DNA from: Campylorhamphus procurvoides | Lineage: Eukaryota; Chordata; Aves; Passeriformes; Dendrocolaptidae | Direction of reading: 5' to 3' | Assembly (NCBI GenBank): GCA_013396655.1 | Contig: WBMV01001018.1 | Coordinates: forward strand, 2,655,728-2,719,727 | Length of the DNA: 64,000 nt | In this document: in pieces, positions 15,001 to 27,529 of the stretch | Numbering within the stretch: the stretch's first letter is position 1 | How the letters are laid out: every line of letters starts with the position of its first letter | Program-made: the position numbers and the translations under genes | The notes under the pieces: generated by a model | The model's input: the letters and a program-made list of their open reading frames with translations, nothing else | Database searches by the model: none | What the model was told of the DNA's origin: nothing

Positions 15001-17084
15001 TACCAACAACAGTGCCCAGTGGAAAACTGACAAGTTATCTGCAATCTTAACAAGTCACCTCCATGTCCCTCTTCCTTAGAGGGCCTAAGTACAAATCAAT
15101 CATTGCCAGCAAACAGAGCATGAAATTGGGCATCAAAATACTTGGGATTTCTTCCCAGTTGTACTACAAACTTATCACATTCACTTTCCAACCAGCATAA
15201 CAAATCTACACCTTTACTTCTTCCTCACCTTTCTGCTCATTAACTTTCACAACCACCACATGACAGCAGCAATTTCTTGGCACGTGCTTATAACACCCTT
15301 TCATTGCCAAGTCTGTTTGATAGTCTTAATAATTTTATTTAATTCTTTCCCTTGCAAGTACAGATCAGGTTTACTCTGAGAAGGAAAGCAGTGCTGACAA
15401 CAATCTTAAAAGCAATTTAAGATGAATTTTGTGTCATTCACGACCTGTAACACAGAAGAACGTTTAGCATAAAACCGACCATATGAATTAAAAAAAATAA
15501 ATAAAAAAAGACATTCAAACTACCTGTGCCACATAACACTTTGTTTAAATCTAGCAAAATTCAACCCTCCCTTCCTCCTCCAAGAAGAAAACAGAGCTTC
15601 GAATGTCTCATCTAAGCTCTTGCCAGGCTGCCAAATCGTTGTCGTAATGGAACAGCAAGAGCTGAACTCAAACTGTGCTTCAACACCGTTTTCAAACACA
15701 ACTCTATTCCAAGTGTAGGCAGAGCCTCTGAGGAAGATAACATCAAGAGTCATTTCAAGTGACCTCTTTGAAATCTTTTTATGATATAACCCGTTAATAG
15801 GTTTATTGGGAATGCATTTTGCTCCAGAAAGATTTGTATTGGTCAGGATAACTTCAATTGGACTTTTCCTAGGCAGTGCAGTCATTTTGCTGGTGACAGC
15901 ACACATGTGCCACCGTTTCAGCCTCAGCTCCCCAGGCTCTCAGGCTACTGAAACACAGCCATCCTATATTCAGAACATCAAGCACTTCTGTTAGACCATG
16001 ATAGCAGCAGGATATCTCCTGATTTTTTTCTTTGCAAGTGCCTTCAGGCAGCACCTATAGATTGGTAGTTTAAGAAGAAAGACAGTCTGAGCCATGGCTT
16101 TTACTTGTAAACAGGAGCTTTGAAAGAGCAAAGGTGTGAGCTTGTTTCCAGTAAAGCAAACTTACTTTGTTGTTTGCTTTAGGCATTTTTGTGATAAATC
16201 TACAGAGTAGGAATGGATTTCCTGTCTGTCTCTGCAAACTTGCCTTTCCTGAACCAAGCAAAACTGCCAGAATTTTATTTCCACTGCCAACATGCATGCC
16301 AGGGTCAAAGACAAGGGGTCAAAAGCGCATTTCAGGATTAGGTCCATTTCTTTTCAATACTTATGCAATCTGCTGTAGTAAGTGAAAATTAAACACCAGG
16401 ATTTCCAGGGTGTCAAGGAGCAGAATGAAAAGGCTCTGGCATTTTGTTCCTGACTGCTTTATTATTGCACTTCTCTCTTCATGTACAAGGAACTGACACT
16501 TCCAAATGAAGCAGATGAACACTCCATTTAAAACAGAAAAATGTCTCACATTATGAAAATGACATTGTTTAGCTAGATAAACAAAGCTGAATCCTGCAGA
16601 GTGTTTTCCACCCCAAGATCTCAGTATGTTTGACAAAAAAAAAAACCCAAACCAATTGTGATTATTTTTTTTAACCAGTTGAGAAAAATACAGCACAACA
16701 TGCTCAAAGACACGCCAATTTTCAGACTTTGGGCCATTTTTATTATTTCTCAGCACAAACAGAACAAGCAGACACATTTCCACATACACCCAAAAAATTA
16801 TCCTATTGCCTCCAGCGATTTCACCCTCCCTGGAGAAAAAAAAAAAAAAACACCTGAAAGTTTCAATGACAGGCTTGGCAAGCAGCATCCAGTGAGGGAT
16901 GTGTTCACACCACCACCTAAGCATCATCTATTGCCCGAGCCTTCCAGAAGTGGGGAAAGGAGCGCGCTGCTTACACAGCCACCAATGTCCATCAGACTGA
17001 GAATAAATCAGCTACCCGACCGCTTACAGCAATAGAAACACACAAAGAAGGAATAAACACTCTGCGTTTTTAACTAGCTATCCT
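1..17084. other. Gene desert, no supported gene
   Basis: This AT-rich stretch lies downstream of the MAT2B 3' end. Open frames on both strands are short, mostly under 190 codons. None resembles a protein I recognise, and none has flanking splice sites that join it into a longer message. I found no tRNA or rRNA and no clear transposon. Only minor low-complexity sequence stands out, for example an A/C-rich patch near 8,000-8,075 and a short CA run near 4,873-4,884. In human the same side of MAT2B is also a large gene-poor interval, so the emptiness agrees with synteny. Conserved non-coding enhancers could be present but cannot be seen without alignment. Confidence 0.75.
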
Positions 17085-17470
17085 CTTCCACCCGCAAACT
17101 CCAAATCGCCTCTCGCGTCAATGCGGGGACTTTGGAGCCGAACATCAATGCGGCTGCGGGAGAGCTGCGGGACCCGTCCCGGCACGGACCGCCCCAGGCA
17201 AACAGCACCCCATCCCCACCACCGGTGTGTCCGGCTAATTGCGGCAAGCTCGGGAATTTTCTGATGCCCCATTCCTGTCCCTGAGCACCGGTGTGTTTGG
17301 CTCACTGCTGAAAATGCGGCAATTCTCCAGCATCCCATCCCCAGCACCAACGAGCTTAGTTGCTGTAAATGCGTGGGTGTTTTGATATCCCCTGCCCAGC
17401 AGCCACCACCGGTGTGTTTGGCTCACTGCTGGAAACACGGGAATTTTCCTCCACACAGCCCTCATCATTG
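17085..17470. other. Isolated CpG-rich patch in the gene desert
   Basis: The local GC content and CpG density are clearly higher than in the surrounding desert. The left part (17,085-17,210) has many CpG dinucleotides and two near-identical short motifs around tcaatgcgg. The right part is the tandem repeat listed separately. It could be the promoter of an unannotated non-coding transcript or simply a GC-rich minisatellite. No open frame with a recognisable product starts here. Confidence 0.5.
17220..17460. repeat. Degenerate ~62-bp tandem repeat, about four copies
   Basis: The motif caccggtgtgtttggctcac, or a diverged form of it, begins at 17,220, 17,286, 17,345 and 17,407, giving spacings of 66, 59 and 62 bp. 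Each copy continues into a block like gctgaaaatgcgggaatttt. Copies 2 and 4 are most alike, and copy 3 is the most diverged. The repeat is also visible in minus-strand translation as a recurring S-x-T-H-R peptide, which is a by-product of the repeat and not evidence of a gene. Confidence 0.75.
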
Positions 17471-17629
17471 CCTCTCGGCCTCAGGAAACCTGCAAAGCCC
17501 AACACCACAGCTCCCAAACACAGATTCTTGACTAAGTTAATGACATGGGAAGAGAAAAGGCTGTTGCAAAACATCTTTGCTGCTTTGCTTCAGTTCCAGT
17601 CTATTCCGTCTCAAAAGAGCTTTAATCAA

Positions 17630-17765
17630 ACAAGGCGACAACCAAAACAAAAAACCCCCTCCACAACAAAACAGAAACAAACAAAAAAACCAAACCCACA
17701 CAGTAACAAATACAGAAATCCCCAAAACAAACAAAACAACCCACCAGGCACACAACATACACTGA
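17630..17765. repeat. A/C-rich low-complexity tract
   Basis: About 135 bases of the plus strand are almost purely A and C, with G and T rare. It is built from irregular caaaa, caac and accc units, so the composition is strongly strand-asymmetric. It looks like a decayed (CAAA)n-type microsatellite. No coding signal is present. Confidence 0.6.
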
Positions 17766-20279
17766 AAATACACCCCTCTCACAACAGAAGGGTTAAGCAC
17801 AAGAACAGGTCCTTTAAGGACATAGTACACTTTCCAGGACAGGCTGGTCTCAAGAACAGGCTTGGGGAACTCCTCCAGGAATAGCTGTGCTTGCTGTTGC
17901 ACTGGGACCAGGCACTAGAATAAACTTCTTCCCAAGCCAGCATCTAGAGCTCAGTTGTCCTGACAAACTCTAGATTTACACAAATACCACCCCACTGCAG
18001 TTTACAGGCTACTCACATCATTATCACATGTAAAGCTGCACTACTTAATGCATTACCAGAACACATTAATACCTGTCCTGCATCATTTCTTTCTTTTGCA
18101 CAGGAAAAAGAACAGGCTTGGAGAACAAGCACTCTTTTTTTAGGCACAGAGCTGACTGCCAGCTACACTTACCTTAGGGAGCAAGGCCAAGGAAAGGTGT
18201 GAGGGTTTCCCTATCTGAAGGAAGACACGAAGACTCTCACAACTCTTCATTCTGCAACCTTCTCCCCACCCAAAACCAAAGTGTGTTCTCAGGGCTGACC
18301 CTTCAGCTCTAAAAGGAGTGCAACTGCCACTTGATGCACATCACCTGTGGAACTGAGAACCTTCACACCACTCACAGGTGTGGCTGTTACTGACATCATA
18401 ATCACCCTGCCCACACCTGGAGCCCATAGCGACATAATTGGTTTGTTCCCTCCATCTCAATAAGGGTGAACACAGGGACAAAGCAGGGGATGATGATACA
18501 CTAATGCAAAACACCTGTGAGAGGGACTAACCGACCCCACTGCCCACAAAAACAGGTGGTCTGAATTAGAAACCAGGATGAACACACAGTTGTAGACATC
18601 AAAGGCATGGACTCAGAGCAGTACATTATCAGATGCATTACCTGGAACACCTGCCAGAGCTGTGTGTTTCTAGCAAAGAAGGTAGTGAAGCCCTGGGAGG
18701 CAGAGCTGCCCCTTCCCACAGCCCCTGCAGGGACATGGAGCTTCGCACCTCCACCATCAGCTCAGCTTACAACGTGGGAATACAAAAGTGCTTAAAGATC
18801 AGGGGGAAAAAAAATCTTCAGGACTTCTTTGAAGTGATTAGCTCAAACCATTATACTTCTGAAAAAAAAAAGCACACCATGGTACCTCAGCAAACAGCAA
18901 TTCCCCCCCAGGTCAGGCAGTGCACTTTTGAGCTCTGCACCACCCGTGTGAGGTGATCTGAGCCTCTTGGCTTCACTCTCTGCTCTCATATCCCTCCTGT
19001 GCTGCTGGTTGTGGGCCATGACCTGGGGGTTCATTTCCAGAAGAGAAAAATGGGGCAAACAGTCTTGCACGGTTGTTCTATTTTAACTAATTGCTGTGTG
19101 CAGTTTAGGGGTGAAGGTGTCTCTGGCCTCAGACACGAGGATCAGTTTGTACAAAAAAAGCCACATGTAGGGAAATGATTGTAAAGCACACTTTGAATAG
19201 AAGTGCTTACCTTGTTACAGTCTGGGCAGCATGAAGCAGGTAGGGAGTGCACTTCAGTGAGTTATCTGAATGCCAGAAGCCCCCATGAAACAGCTCCTTT
19301 AGTGCTTAAGGACTAGAAAATGAGGCTGTCACCTGTGAAAGGTATTCTGACCATTTTAATTCCTCTGTGTAAACGGGATGAGGCCTTCAGTACAGACTGA
19401 AAACGAGCTTTTGAAGTGATTTCAGTTTTAAAGCTCCATCTGTGTTTGATCCCCAAGGAGTGCTGGATGCCTGCTCTGAAGTGGTGGTACTTCAGCAATA
19501 TGGCCATAAATAGAGAAGCAGAATGTGCCTTGGATGGGCACCTACAACAACTGCAGCTGGAGATATGAAAAACACACTGGGGTCCAATGTGTGGAGAGTT
19601 TTCCAGCCCAGCCACATGCTCTAAGATGAAAATGTCCCTGCTCTGCTCTGAGTTCTGAAATGTTTCACGTAGAATAAAAGTGAAACCATAAGAATGGCTG
19701 TGGGAGATGGAAATTAAGTTGGAGGCCCAGAGAGTTGTCCTGAATCCAGTAGCTTCCATCCCTGAGTTAATGCAACACATGACCTTAAACATACATTCCC
19801 TCACATAAGTTCCCTGACTTAGTTACTACCAGGTCCTTGATTCCAGGTGGGAGCTCTTCCTCTATTCCTCCCTTCTGTGACTGGATATTCTCAGGTGAAG
19901 AGAGGCTCAAGCCTCTGTGACAGGAACTGCTGCCAGGACTCACGTTATATTGGGACAGTACTAAAGTCAGTGGGGCTTTCTTACATGCAATAGAGAGAAA
20001 CACAAAGCCTCAGGGATTCACTAAACAATCTCTGAAAATCAGATGGAGAATTTTTGTAATATAAGGGTTACATGATATTTATGCCTGTTGTCTCTACCTG
20101 CCACAATCCAGCTCACCAGCTTTGTTTTCTCAAGCTATGTTTATGGACTTTGAAATTGAGTCATCCTTTGGTTTGTGTAGAATTAAGAAATTTTCCCCTC
20201 CCTCCCCATAATCCAGATAAATGATATCCACTCTAGCTGTCCTGCCTACTCAGGGCTGCCAGGCACATTTATCTTACCT
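17766..20279. other. Intergenic, nothing recognised
   Basis: Unique-looking, moderately AT-rich sequence. The longest open frame (minus strand, 19,313-19,804, 163 codons) has no recognisable domain and no supporting splice or promoter context, so it is treated as chance. Confidence 0.6.
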
Positions 20280-20415
20280 AATCTTCTTTTCCAGGATCCA
20301 TGCTGACTCCCCTTAAGCAATTACATATATCTAAATGTTCTCTGTGCATAATTGCTCTCCATGTATTTTCTGCCGCTGAGATCAGATTTACAAGCCTGCA
20401 GTGTTCTCAGTCTTC
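20280..20415 (-). mobile_element. CR1 LINE remnant, antisense, reverse-transcriptase region
   Basis: Read on the plus strand, the phrase ggatccatgctgact is followed about 85 bp later by a diverged tacaagcctgcagtg. In avian CR1 elements these correspond, in antisense, to the conserved S-Q-H-G-F and N-Y-R-P-V-S-L parts of the reverse transcriptase. Their order and approximate spacing fit an element on the minus strand. The copy is old: stop codons and indels interrupt the frame, and both ends fade into unrecognised sequence. The assignment rests on remembered family motifs, so the exact subfamily is unknown. Confidence 0.5.
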
Positions 20416-22934
20416 TTCTAGTCACTCTGCTTCTATTAGATGCTCACTGGTGCCTAATGCTGTGCTTTGTCCTTTAATAAATTGTCAGTAAAGTACATAC
20501 TTTATAAAGAAGAAGTCAAAATGGCCACCACTAAGACTCAAGAAAAGAAGCTTTTTAAGTTATGTTTCTCTAATCTCACCCAGCCTAGAGTTTTTTTCTT
20601 TCCTATAAGCCTGACAATTTCAAAAAGCCAAGATGAAAGTGCCTTTCTCAACACTTCCCTACCAGGGAGAAGCAGGAGGGGCTGCCCATGGGGCCAGCAG
20701 GCAGGCTGAGCTCCTCATGCACTGGGCACCGCTGACAGGGAGAGAGAGGGGCAGTCACCAGTCAGACCAAACCCTGCCCCAGGGCCAGGGAAAAGGGACT
20801 GCAGGGCCAGTGGCCCCTTCAGGGCCCTGACATCTGTCTGCAGCATACCCTGGTGGGCTGAATTGCACCTCTGAGCCTTTCATTCCACTGTTAAATACAT
20901 TACCCTGCATTTTTCATATCTGTTCAGTATTTGTTCTCTTTCCTTTATTGCCCCTCATAGTTACTGCCATACTTTTAGCTTTCTGTTATATCTCTTCCTA
21001 CTTGAAGTTCTCATCAAAAATCAAATGAAAAAGAGACCAATCATAACCTGAGATCTGTAACTAAAATAAAAATAAATACTGAATACAGAGGGTAATATTT
21101 TGCTGAACTTCCATTTAACTCCACCTTTACTGCCCCAAAAGGAGGAGGAAATAAGAGTCCTTCTCTCTGTCCTGTGAGAGGCACAGATAAGATGTACTTA
21201 TCAACATGACAGCTTTATTTTCTTTAATCAAAATATGTTGTGTAGAGCATCTAGGACATTGTGTATCTGCAGCACAGAGCTCTTTGCCACAAAGGAATTT
21301 ACAAACACAAACAACAACTCCTCATGTTGTTTAATTGTCCATGGATCTGGCTTGGCTGAGGAACCTAATGAATATCAGATAGAAAGCAGAGAACTTCCTG
21401 CCCTGGGTTTCTATTATTGTCTACAATAATAGGGTTTGATGTGCAGAAGTGGTGGGGACACTTCATAGTTCCTCTCCTTTTGTCTGGTGGTCTTGTTTCC
21501 AAGTCACTCTCTTCCTTTCCTCTGCATTAGTTTAATATTAACCTCCAGAGACAAAGCCTCTAGATCTGTGGAATATGCAGGCCCTTACCAGGAATGTCCC
21601 CGTGTCACAGTTGGATGAATCAGGATTCTAGAAGCTGAAGAAGCTGTACTTTTCTCCTGATAGAACAAACTAAGCAGTTCTCAGCAGGAGGGAGGACATT
21701 GTGAAAACCTCCCCTCTTAATTGCATAGTAGATAATGAAGAGAAGGGATATCACAAGTACAAGTAAAGGTTCAAGGATATGCATCAAGTTCACATGGACT
21801 GGATATATAACATGCCTTTTGTGCTTTTAAAAGTCATCTTGAAATGAACAGTACTCTTGGGAAGGTTGTGGGGATGTTGAGACATGCACTGTGTGCTGCA
21901 GAGTGGTCAGAGACTTAGTGTGTGTGACGGAGGTTTGCCCTTATGCTCTTGCTCTTTACATCCTGTTTGCATGAAAAGATGAATATTACACATTAATATT
22001 TTAGTTACTGAGTTAAGTATATCGTCATTTACACTAATGTATTTAACTTGTTTTCATATCAAGGACTTTTGTTTATGGACATTGGTTATCTTGTACTTTC
22101 ACTGTCTCTTTACGTTTCTTTTTTTTCTTCTAGTGTCTGTTGCCTTTGTGCATCACTGTCATCAGTCTACACAGTTTCATTATTTTGGAGCTAAATATGC
22201 ACTAAAGGGTTGAAACAGGCATGGAGAGACTTGGTTCGTTTTCCTTTTTCCTTAGCTACTCAGAGGAAGCACAGCTCCCCACAGGCCAGGAAGCAGGTTG
22301 ATGTAGGTCCTCAGGGAGGAAACCCAAAGCTACTGCTTCAGCTACGTGAAGCAAGCAGCTCTTCATAATGCCTCTTTGGTATTCACACACCTGGGAGGGG
22401 AGGAAAAATACCTGTTGCTGTCACCTGCTGGGCTATATGTGCCTCTATTGACTGTTCCTGCCATTGCAAGACTGTTGATTTACAATGTAGATTAACTAAT
22501 TTGAGAAAATATACAGAATATCGCACAGAGGAACGTGTTTTGCCTTCATTTGGACTCCTCTCCTATTCACAAATTCTTCCTTTTCTGCTGTCTTCATTTG
22601 GAAACTGAACTTGGGCAAAATAAAGCCTCTTTATATACAAGGGCATGTTGGTTAATTTTCAGTGCTTCAGACCTACACCCATCTTTTGAATCTCCACTGC
22701 TGCAAAGCATCTGCTGCTCAAAAATTTCTCTTTCCACTCCTGCTAGAATACTGAAATATATAATTCATCTTGACCTTGTGCCTTGTCAGCTTTTAATACT
22801 TCTAATTACCTGTCTGCTCTAGCATAATCATAAAACCTTTTAACATCTCACTCCAGTTTCCAGAATTTGACCTTCTCCAGCCTTGCTCATGAATAGCAGG
22901 CCAAATAAATTCACTTAGACTCCTGCCAGTTGTC
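20416..22934. other. Intergenic, nothing recognised
   Basis: No gene or clear repeat is seen. A GC-richer patch at about 20,640-20,830 contains overlapping short open frames only. The remainder is AT-rich and without structure that I can support. Confidence 0.55.
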
Positions 22935-23070
22935 TGTTCCCCTGTTTAGATCTCTCTGAATGGCAGTCTTGCCCTTGAGCACAACAACTGCTCCCTCACA
23001 ATTTGGTGCCATCTGCAGACTTGCTGAGCATGCATTCCATCACCTCCCCCAGGTCGTAGATTCATCCCAT
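22935..23070 (-). mobile_element. CR1 LINE remnant, antisense, catalytic RT segment
   Basis: The plus strand contains tctctctgaatggcagt, then caatttggtgccatctgcag, then acttgctgagcatgcattcc. This is the antisense of the CR1 reverse-transcriptase palm region, around the segment L-S-K-x-A-D-D-T-K-L. In this copy the catalytic A-D-D reads A-D-G, and a stop follows T-K-L, so it is dead. The flanks decay into unrecognised sequence. The order of motifs shows it is a separate insertion from the CR1 piece near 20.3 kb. Confidence 0.7.
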
Positions 23071-25478
23071 TTGTTTCTTCCAGCTGTTAAAGAAAAGGGC
23101 ACAATTTTCTTCACAGTAGAAATGGTGCAGTTGGCATTGTCCTTCCAGTATTTGTCCAAGGTGTTTGCCCCGGAGATGAGTTCTTCAGGGTTGTTGTTGA
23201 ACTACTTGAACTTATATGGGATATTTATGCTACCTCTTTAGGTCTCCTGAGTCAAGTGAACTAAGTGGCTGCAACTGGTATGCAAATCCAACCTTCTTTT
23301 TATGGATTCTTTAACCTTGACTCCTGTTAAGCCTTTTTTCCATACCTTATTTGCCCATTCATCATAAACTACTCTCCCGATTTTCTTATATTCTAATGAC
23401 GCAGAATTTGCAAGTCACTCACTATTAGATGATGCTCAGTAGTTCTGAAAATTAGACCATTTGTTTGTCAAGTTAAAAATAAACCAGTTGAATCAAATGG
23501 TAAGAACAAAATCTGGTATTTGAAATTGTAAAGTATCGGGTTGTTTTGGAAACTTCCCACACAGACAGTGGCAATAAGCACAACAAGCTGTGCATCCAAC
23601 ATATTAGGCAAACATAGTGTTTGTCTACAAAAGGAGGATCAGAAACTCCAAGCAATTCAAATCCCTATTGATGACTAAAAAGGTTTGTGTGCTTGAATAC
23701 TGCCAGAGAGAGGAAGAAGATAGAAGCAAGTCAGAAAATGTTTTTATGTACAAGAAGGGGTTAAAATTGCATCAGTCCCAAAGGTTCCAAAGAAGTTTTT
23801 CCTGGACATACTGGCCAAAAATGTTTTTTCTGTCTTCTGGCAGATGACCAAGCTGGAGGACTAAGAACCTGTTCCCACAACTGCTGACCATGCAGGCTGT
23901 TCCCTTAGCTCAAACAGCAGAACCATGCTTGTTGGTCCCAGAGAACCTTTCCCCATTCAATGTTTCTCTAATTTCCCTGCTTGGCTACCAGTAACTGAGA
24001 ACAGTTAGCTTTCCCAAATTTCTTTAAAGTAAAATCTACAAGCTGTTTTGCCTTTTACCAGGACAAGAATCCCCCAAAATGCTGTGTAAGCCCTATCTGC
24101 ACAGATTCTTACACAGCATTGTTATTGGGGCTGGGGTAAGAGCAGTGGCTTTGGGGATCTGATCAGGTCCATCCCCTGTGGTTGCACTCACTGCCACCAC
24201 TACCAGTTCCTAGACTGCAGTGAAAAGATTTGGAACTTAACTGCTGCACTCTTTGATACTTATATGACAGTAACCCCAACAGAGTACTATCAAAACTTAA
24301 AAATACATGTAAGGCAATAATCTATATCCTTATTCACCTCTCATCAAGGTACTCCCAAGCACTGAGGCTGCGAAGTTTTATACCTGTACTTAACTGTAAG
24401 AATGGTAAGGAACCCTACTGAAATCAGTGGAACATTAAGCACAGACAGAAATCTTTTCTGTAATAGTTTTCTTAATGTAATTCCTAATCCCTGCTGGCTA
24501 CACACTTTTTCTTTTCCCATACCTATTAATGATATTTTTTCATGCTGGCAAGTGCCCTATGACATTAAACAGCAGTCATTATTTTGGAAGCTGCTGTCAC
24601 AGAACAGCCAATCCTTCTCAAGAGCCCTTTCTCAGGTTATAAAGGAGCCATTTCAGACAGACGCCTCACTTCTCTAAGGTTTTAATTAAATACAAATTCA
24701 GGCAAGTAAGAGTTATAAAGTAAACAAACAACACTGCTGAGCCACAAGTTCCCCGAGCTCAAAGCTGCAACTCAGGGACTCTCAAGACAGTGCTAATCTT
24801 ACCCTTCAATTTATCTCTGAACTCAAAATCTCAACAAACCCACTGTGTATTGCAAAAGTCTATGTATTTCTCTCTTATTATACATTTAATCTAAGTTCCT
24901 GCTATACTGTAATCCCCAGATATACAAGCAGTTTCATATGTGAGTGACTGGCTGTAAAGTCAATCATCAAGCCAATAGCTTAAATGAAAGTGTTGCACTT
25001 AAAAAGAGCATCCTGATTTGATTTAATTACAGAGCATGTGGGAACAGAATGGTTAAAAATTTAGGTAATTTATATCATTAATGAGCTAGTGTAAAACAAC
25101 CTCATGTAAATTAGTGCAGAAATCACTGATATAATCCGAAATGAAGTTACCTGCTCTGCCAGGTGCCACACAGGCACAGGTCACCAGGATGCTCCTGCAG
25201 GGACCTCCTGAAGGTGCTCTGGAGCAGGAGTTGGTTCATCTACTGCAGCACACTCTCCACAGTCAGGGAGCTTCCTGAGCCTCCTGCACAGATTTGCAGT
25301 TCCTCCAAACAGACGCTGCAGAGGCACGGAGGAATCCTCCTGAACACTTATTTATCATTATATTAATTACTGAAAAATTGGTTTTGGCCAACTTGTCCTA
25401 ATTCAGATGGCCATATTCACCTCTGCAGCAGCAGCACAGCCTCAAATGCAAAGAGTTGAGATAAATGCTTATGTGTGT
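23071..25478. other. Intergenic, nothing recognised
   Basis: No gene is supported. A GC-richer segment at about 25,160-25,335 stands out from its AT-rich surroundings but has no recognisable repeat, RNA fold or protein similarity. Confidence 0.5.
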
Positions 25479-25740
25479 GGTGGTGTTATAGGTGGGTGAT
25501 GTCAGCCAATGGTGAGGGAATTGTGTCAGCTATCCCTCTAGTAGTAAAGTGCCTTGAGATTGCAGTCTCCAAGGGGGATGCTGAGGATATGGATCCCCTC
25601 TAACAAGATATAACTGGACTTTTCTTCACAGAACTGACAGAGTCGACCCATTTCCCATTTCCTTTGTAACCCTTGGAATAAAGACTCCTTTTTCATTATT
25701 TGGTACCAAAAAAAAAGGTTAAGAGGAACCGTTGTTTCCA
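25479..25740 (+). mobile_element. Retroposed 3' end or LTR-like fragment
   Basis: An AATAAA hexamer occurs at about 25,677-25,682. A run of about nine to ten adenines follows near 25,706-25,716. That is the spacing of a polyadenylated message end copied into DNA. The upstream ~200 bp is slightly GC-richer than the flanks and starts with a TGTTATAGG-like sequence, so a small solo LTR is an alternative. No coding sequence, target-site duplication or known family was identified, so the call is tentative. Confidence 0.3.
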
Positions 25741-27488
25741 TACTTTAATTTAAGCATTTACATTTAAGATGATACTGATTTTGTAATTTGCTATGATTTT
25801 CACCTTTTAAGCATTAAGGACAACTTTTCTTGGCAGGAAAACTATGTAGCAAACAGACCTGACCGTCAAGAACATACTTGGCTTTCATCTTCCAAATGTC
25901 ACAGCCTTCAGCTTATGGCTGCAAAAGAAAGAAATTACATCCAAATGGAGTTTGGTATTTATTTTATATCGTCTACATATGGAGCAAAATGGAAAATACA
26001 TTGCTAAATAAATATAATTGCCAAATTTTATCATTAACATACTGAAATAGTGTCTATTTATCTGAACAGAATCCACACATTTGTACAAAGGGATGGAATA
26101 TCTCAGGTTGGGACTTCCCACATATTTAATTGTGACAGCTTGAAGTTCATCATCACTTTTGCCAGAATTCAGGCAGAATTACTCCAAAATGCCTGGTAAA
26201 AGGAATAACATAATGAACTTTCAATCTAGGTTTTACTTCTGAGCCATACTCTAAGTTAATGAATGAAAGGAGCTACCCATTTAATGTGGTTACAGTCAGT
26301 GTGAATTACTCCAAAACCTTTTAGGTTGATCTTTTCTTGCACTTCAAAATAAATTTTGAGTTGTCAAAACTGCACTGTCACAGTTCAGTAGAGGACTGAG
26401 ACTTACTTACTTGCTCAGTATGAAAAAAAAGTTCCAAAATTGCAATTCCCTCCTCGTGCCCAACTTATCCGAATTATGGGCTTTATGTTTGGGAGAGAAA
26501 TCATTCTTTTATCTTCCTGATCAAACTGCTCCCTTCAAGGGGAGATGTCAGAATCTTCCTGATCCAGTCCGGGATGTTTCAGGCTATTTTTAAAACCTTC
26601 TGTACCTTTTGTGTATGCATTTATCACATCCCCAAGACAGTGACACATTAATAGAGAAACTGATCCAATCAAATCTAACTGTAGTTACTGAATTAGAAGA
26701 GGGAAAACCAACACTGAAAAGGCACATAGACTTACAGAATTGCAAAAATTTGCCATCCTGATAGCAAAGAAAGAACCAACTACTGTTTCTCATGCCGGCA
26801 ATATACATTTATTGTCATTTTGGAGATAAATTACCATGTGTATAATAGGACTTCAGACTAAAACCAAATTGGGATTATGAATGCTTATCATATGGCAGTT
26901 GAAATGAAATGACTGAACATAAAGCCAACCTTTAACAGACCTTCGGTTGGTCTGGTTTTGTACCTCCTCTCCAACCCCTTCTTTTTTTTTTTTTCCAATT
27001 AAACCTGAACATCTTTCCCTCCTGCTTCATTTAAGCCTCAGAAAAATAAATGCTCACCCAAGTGCACCTTTTACTACCTTTACTAATAACCTGCTGCCAA
27101 TAGGAGAACATTTATACTGTTGATTCTACAACCTCAGAAGGAAGCAAACCTTTACAAACCATGTTCTTCCTCCACTTCACCTGGCTATTGAGTCCAGCTT
27201 TAAAGACTAGACTTAAGCAGATTATAGACTTATATTAGAGTATTGTGGTTACATTATTACTCTGCAAACCTTCCCAGAGCAAGTTGCATCAGTGCAAGGT
27301 CTGACAGTCTGTGCAAAAGAAGCTGCAGTGCTACAAATTCTCAAACACCTTTCCTCTACATCTTTCATGTATCAACTAATAAATATTTTCTTCCCATCAG
27401 TTTAACCAATCCCAAATACTGTCCCTCAAAAAGAGAAAGATGAAGATATTTTATGCTTTTATACAAAAAACAACCACCCACCCAGTCA

Positions 27489-27489
<1 letters not shown>
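25741..27489. other. Intergenic, nothing recognised
   Basis: AT-rich sequence between the retroposon-like fragment and the poly-A run. A TTTATT at 26,808-26,813 would be AATAAA on the minus strand. It could serve a long MAT2B 3' UTR isoform, but nothing else supports that. Confidence 0.5.

Positions 27490-27529
<40 letters not shown>

Noticed and set aside
16361..16927. Longest open frame of the gene desert (188 codons, minus strand)
   Set aside because: It reads through homopolymer runs (poly-F), has no recognisable domain or splice context, and its composition is typical of chance frames in AT-rich DNA.
19313..19804. 163-codon minus-strand open frame
   Set aside because: No recognisable domain, low-complexity C/S-rich middle, no promoter or splice support.
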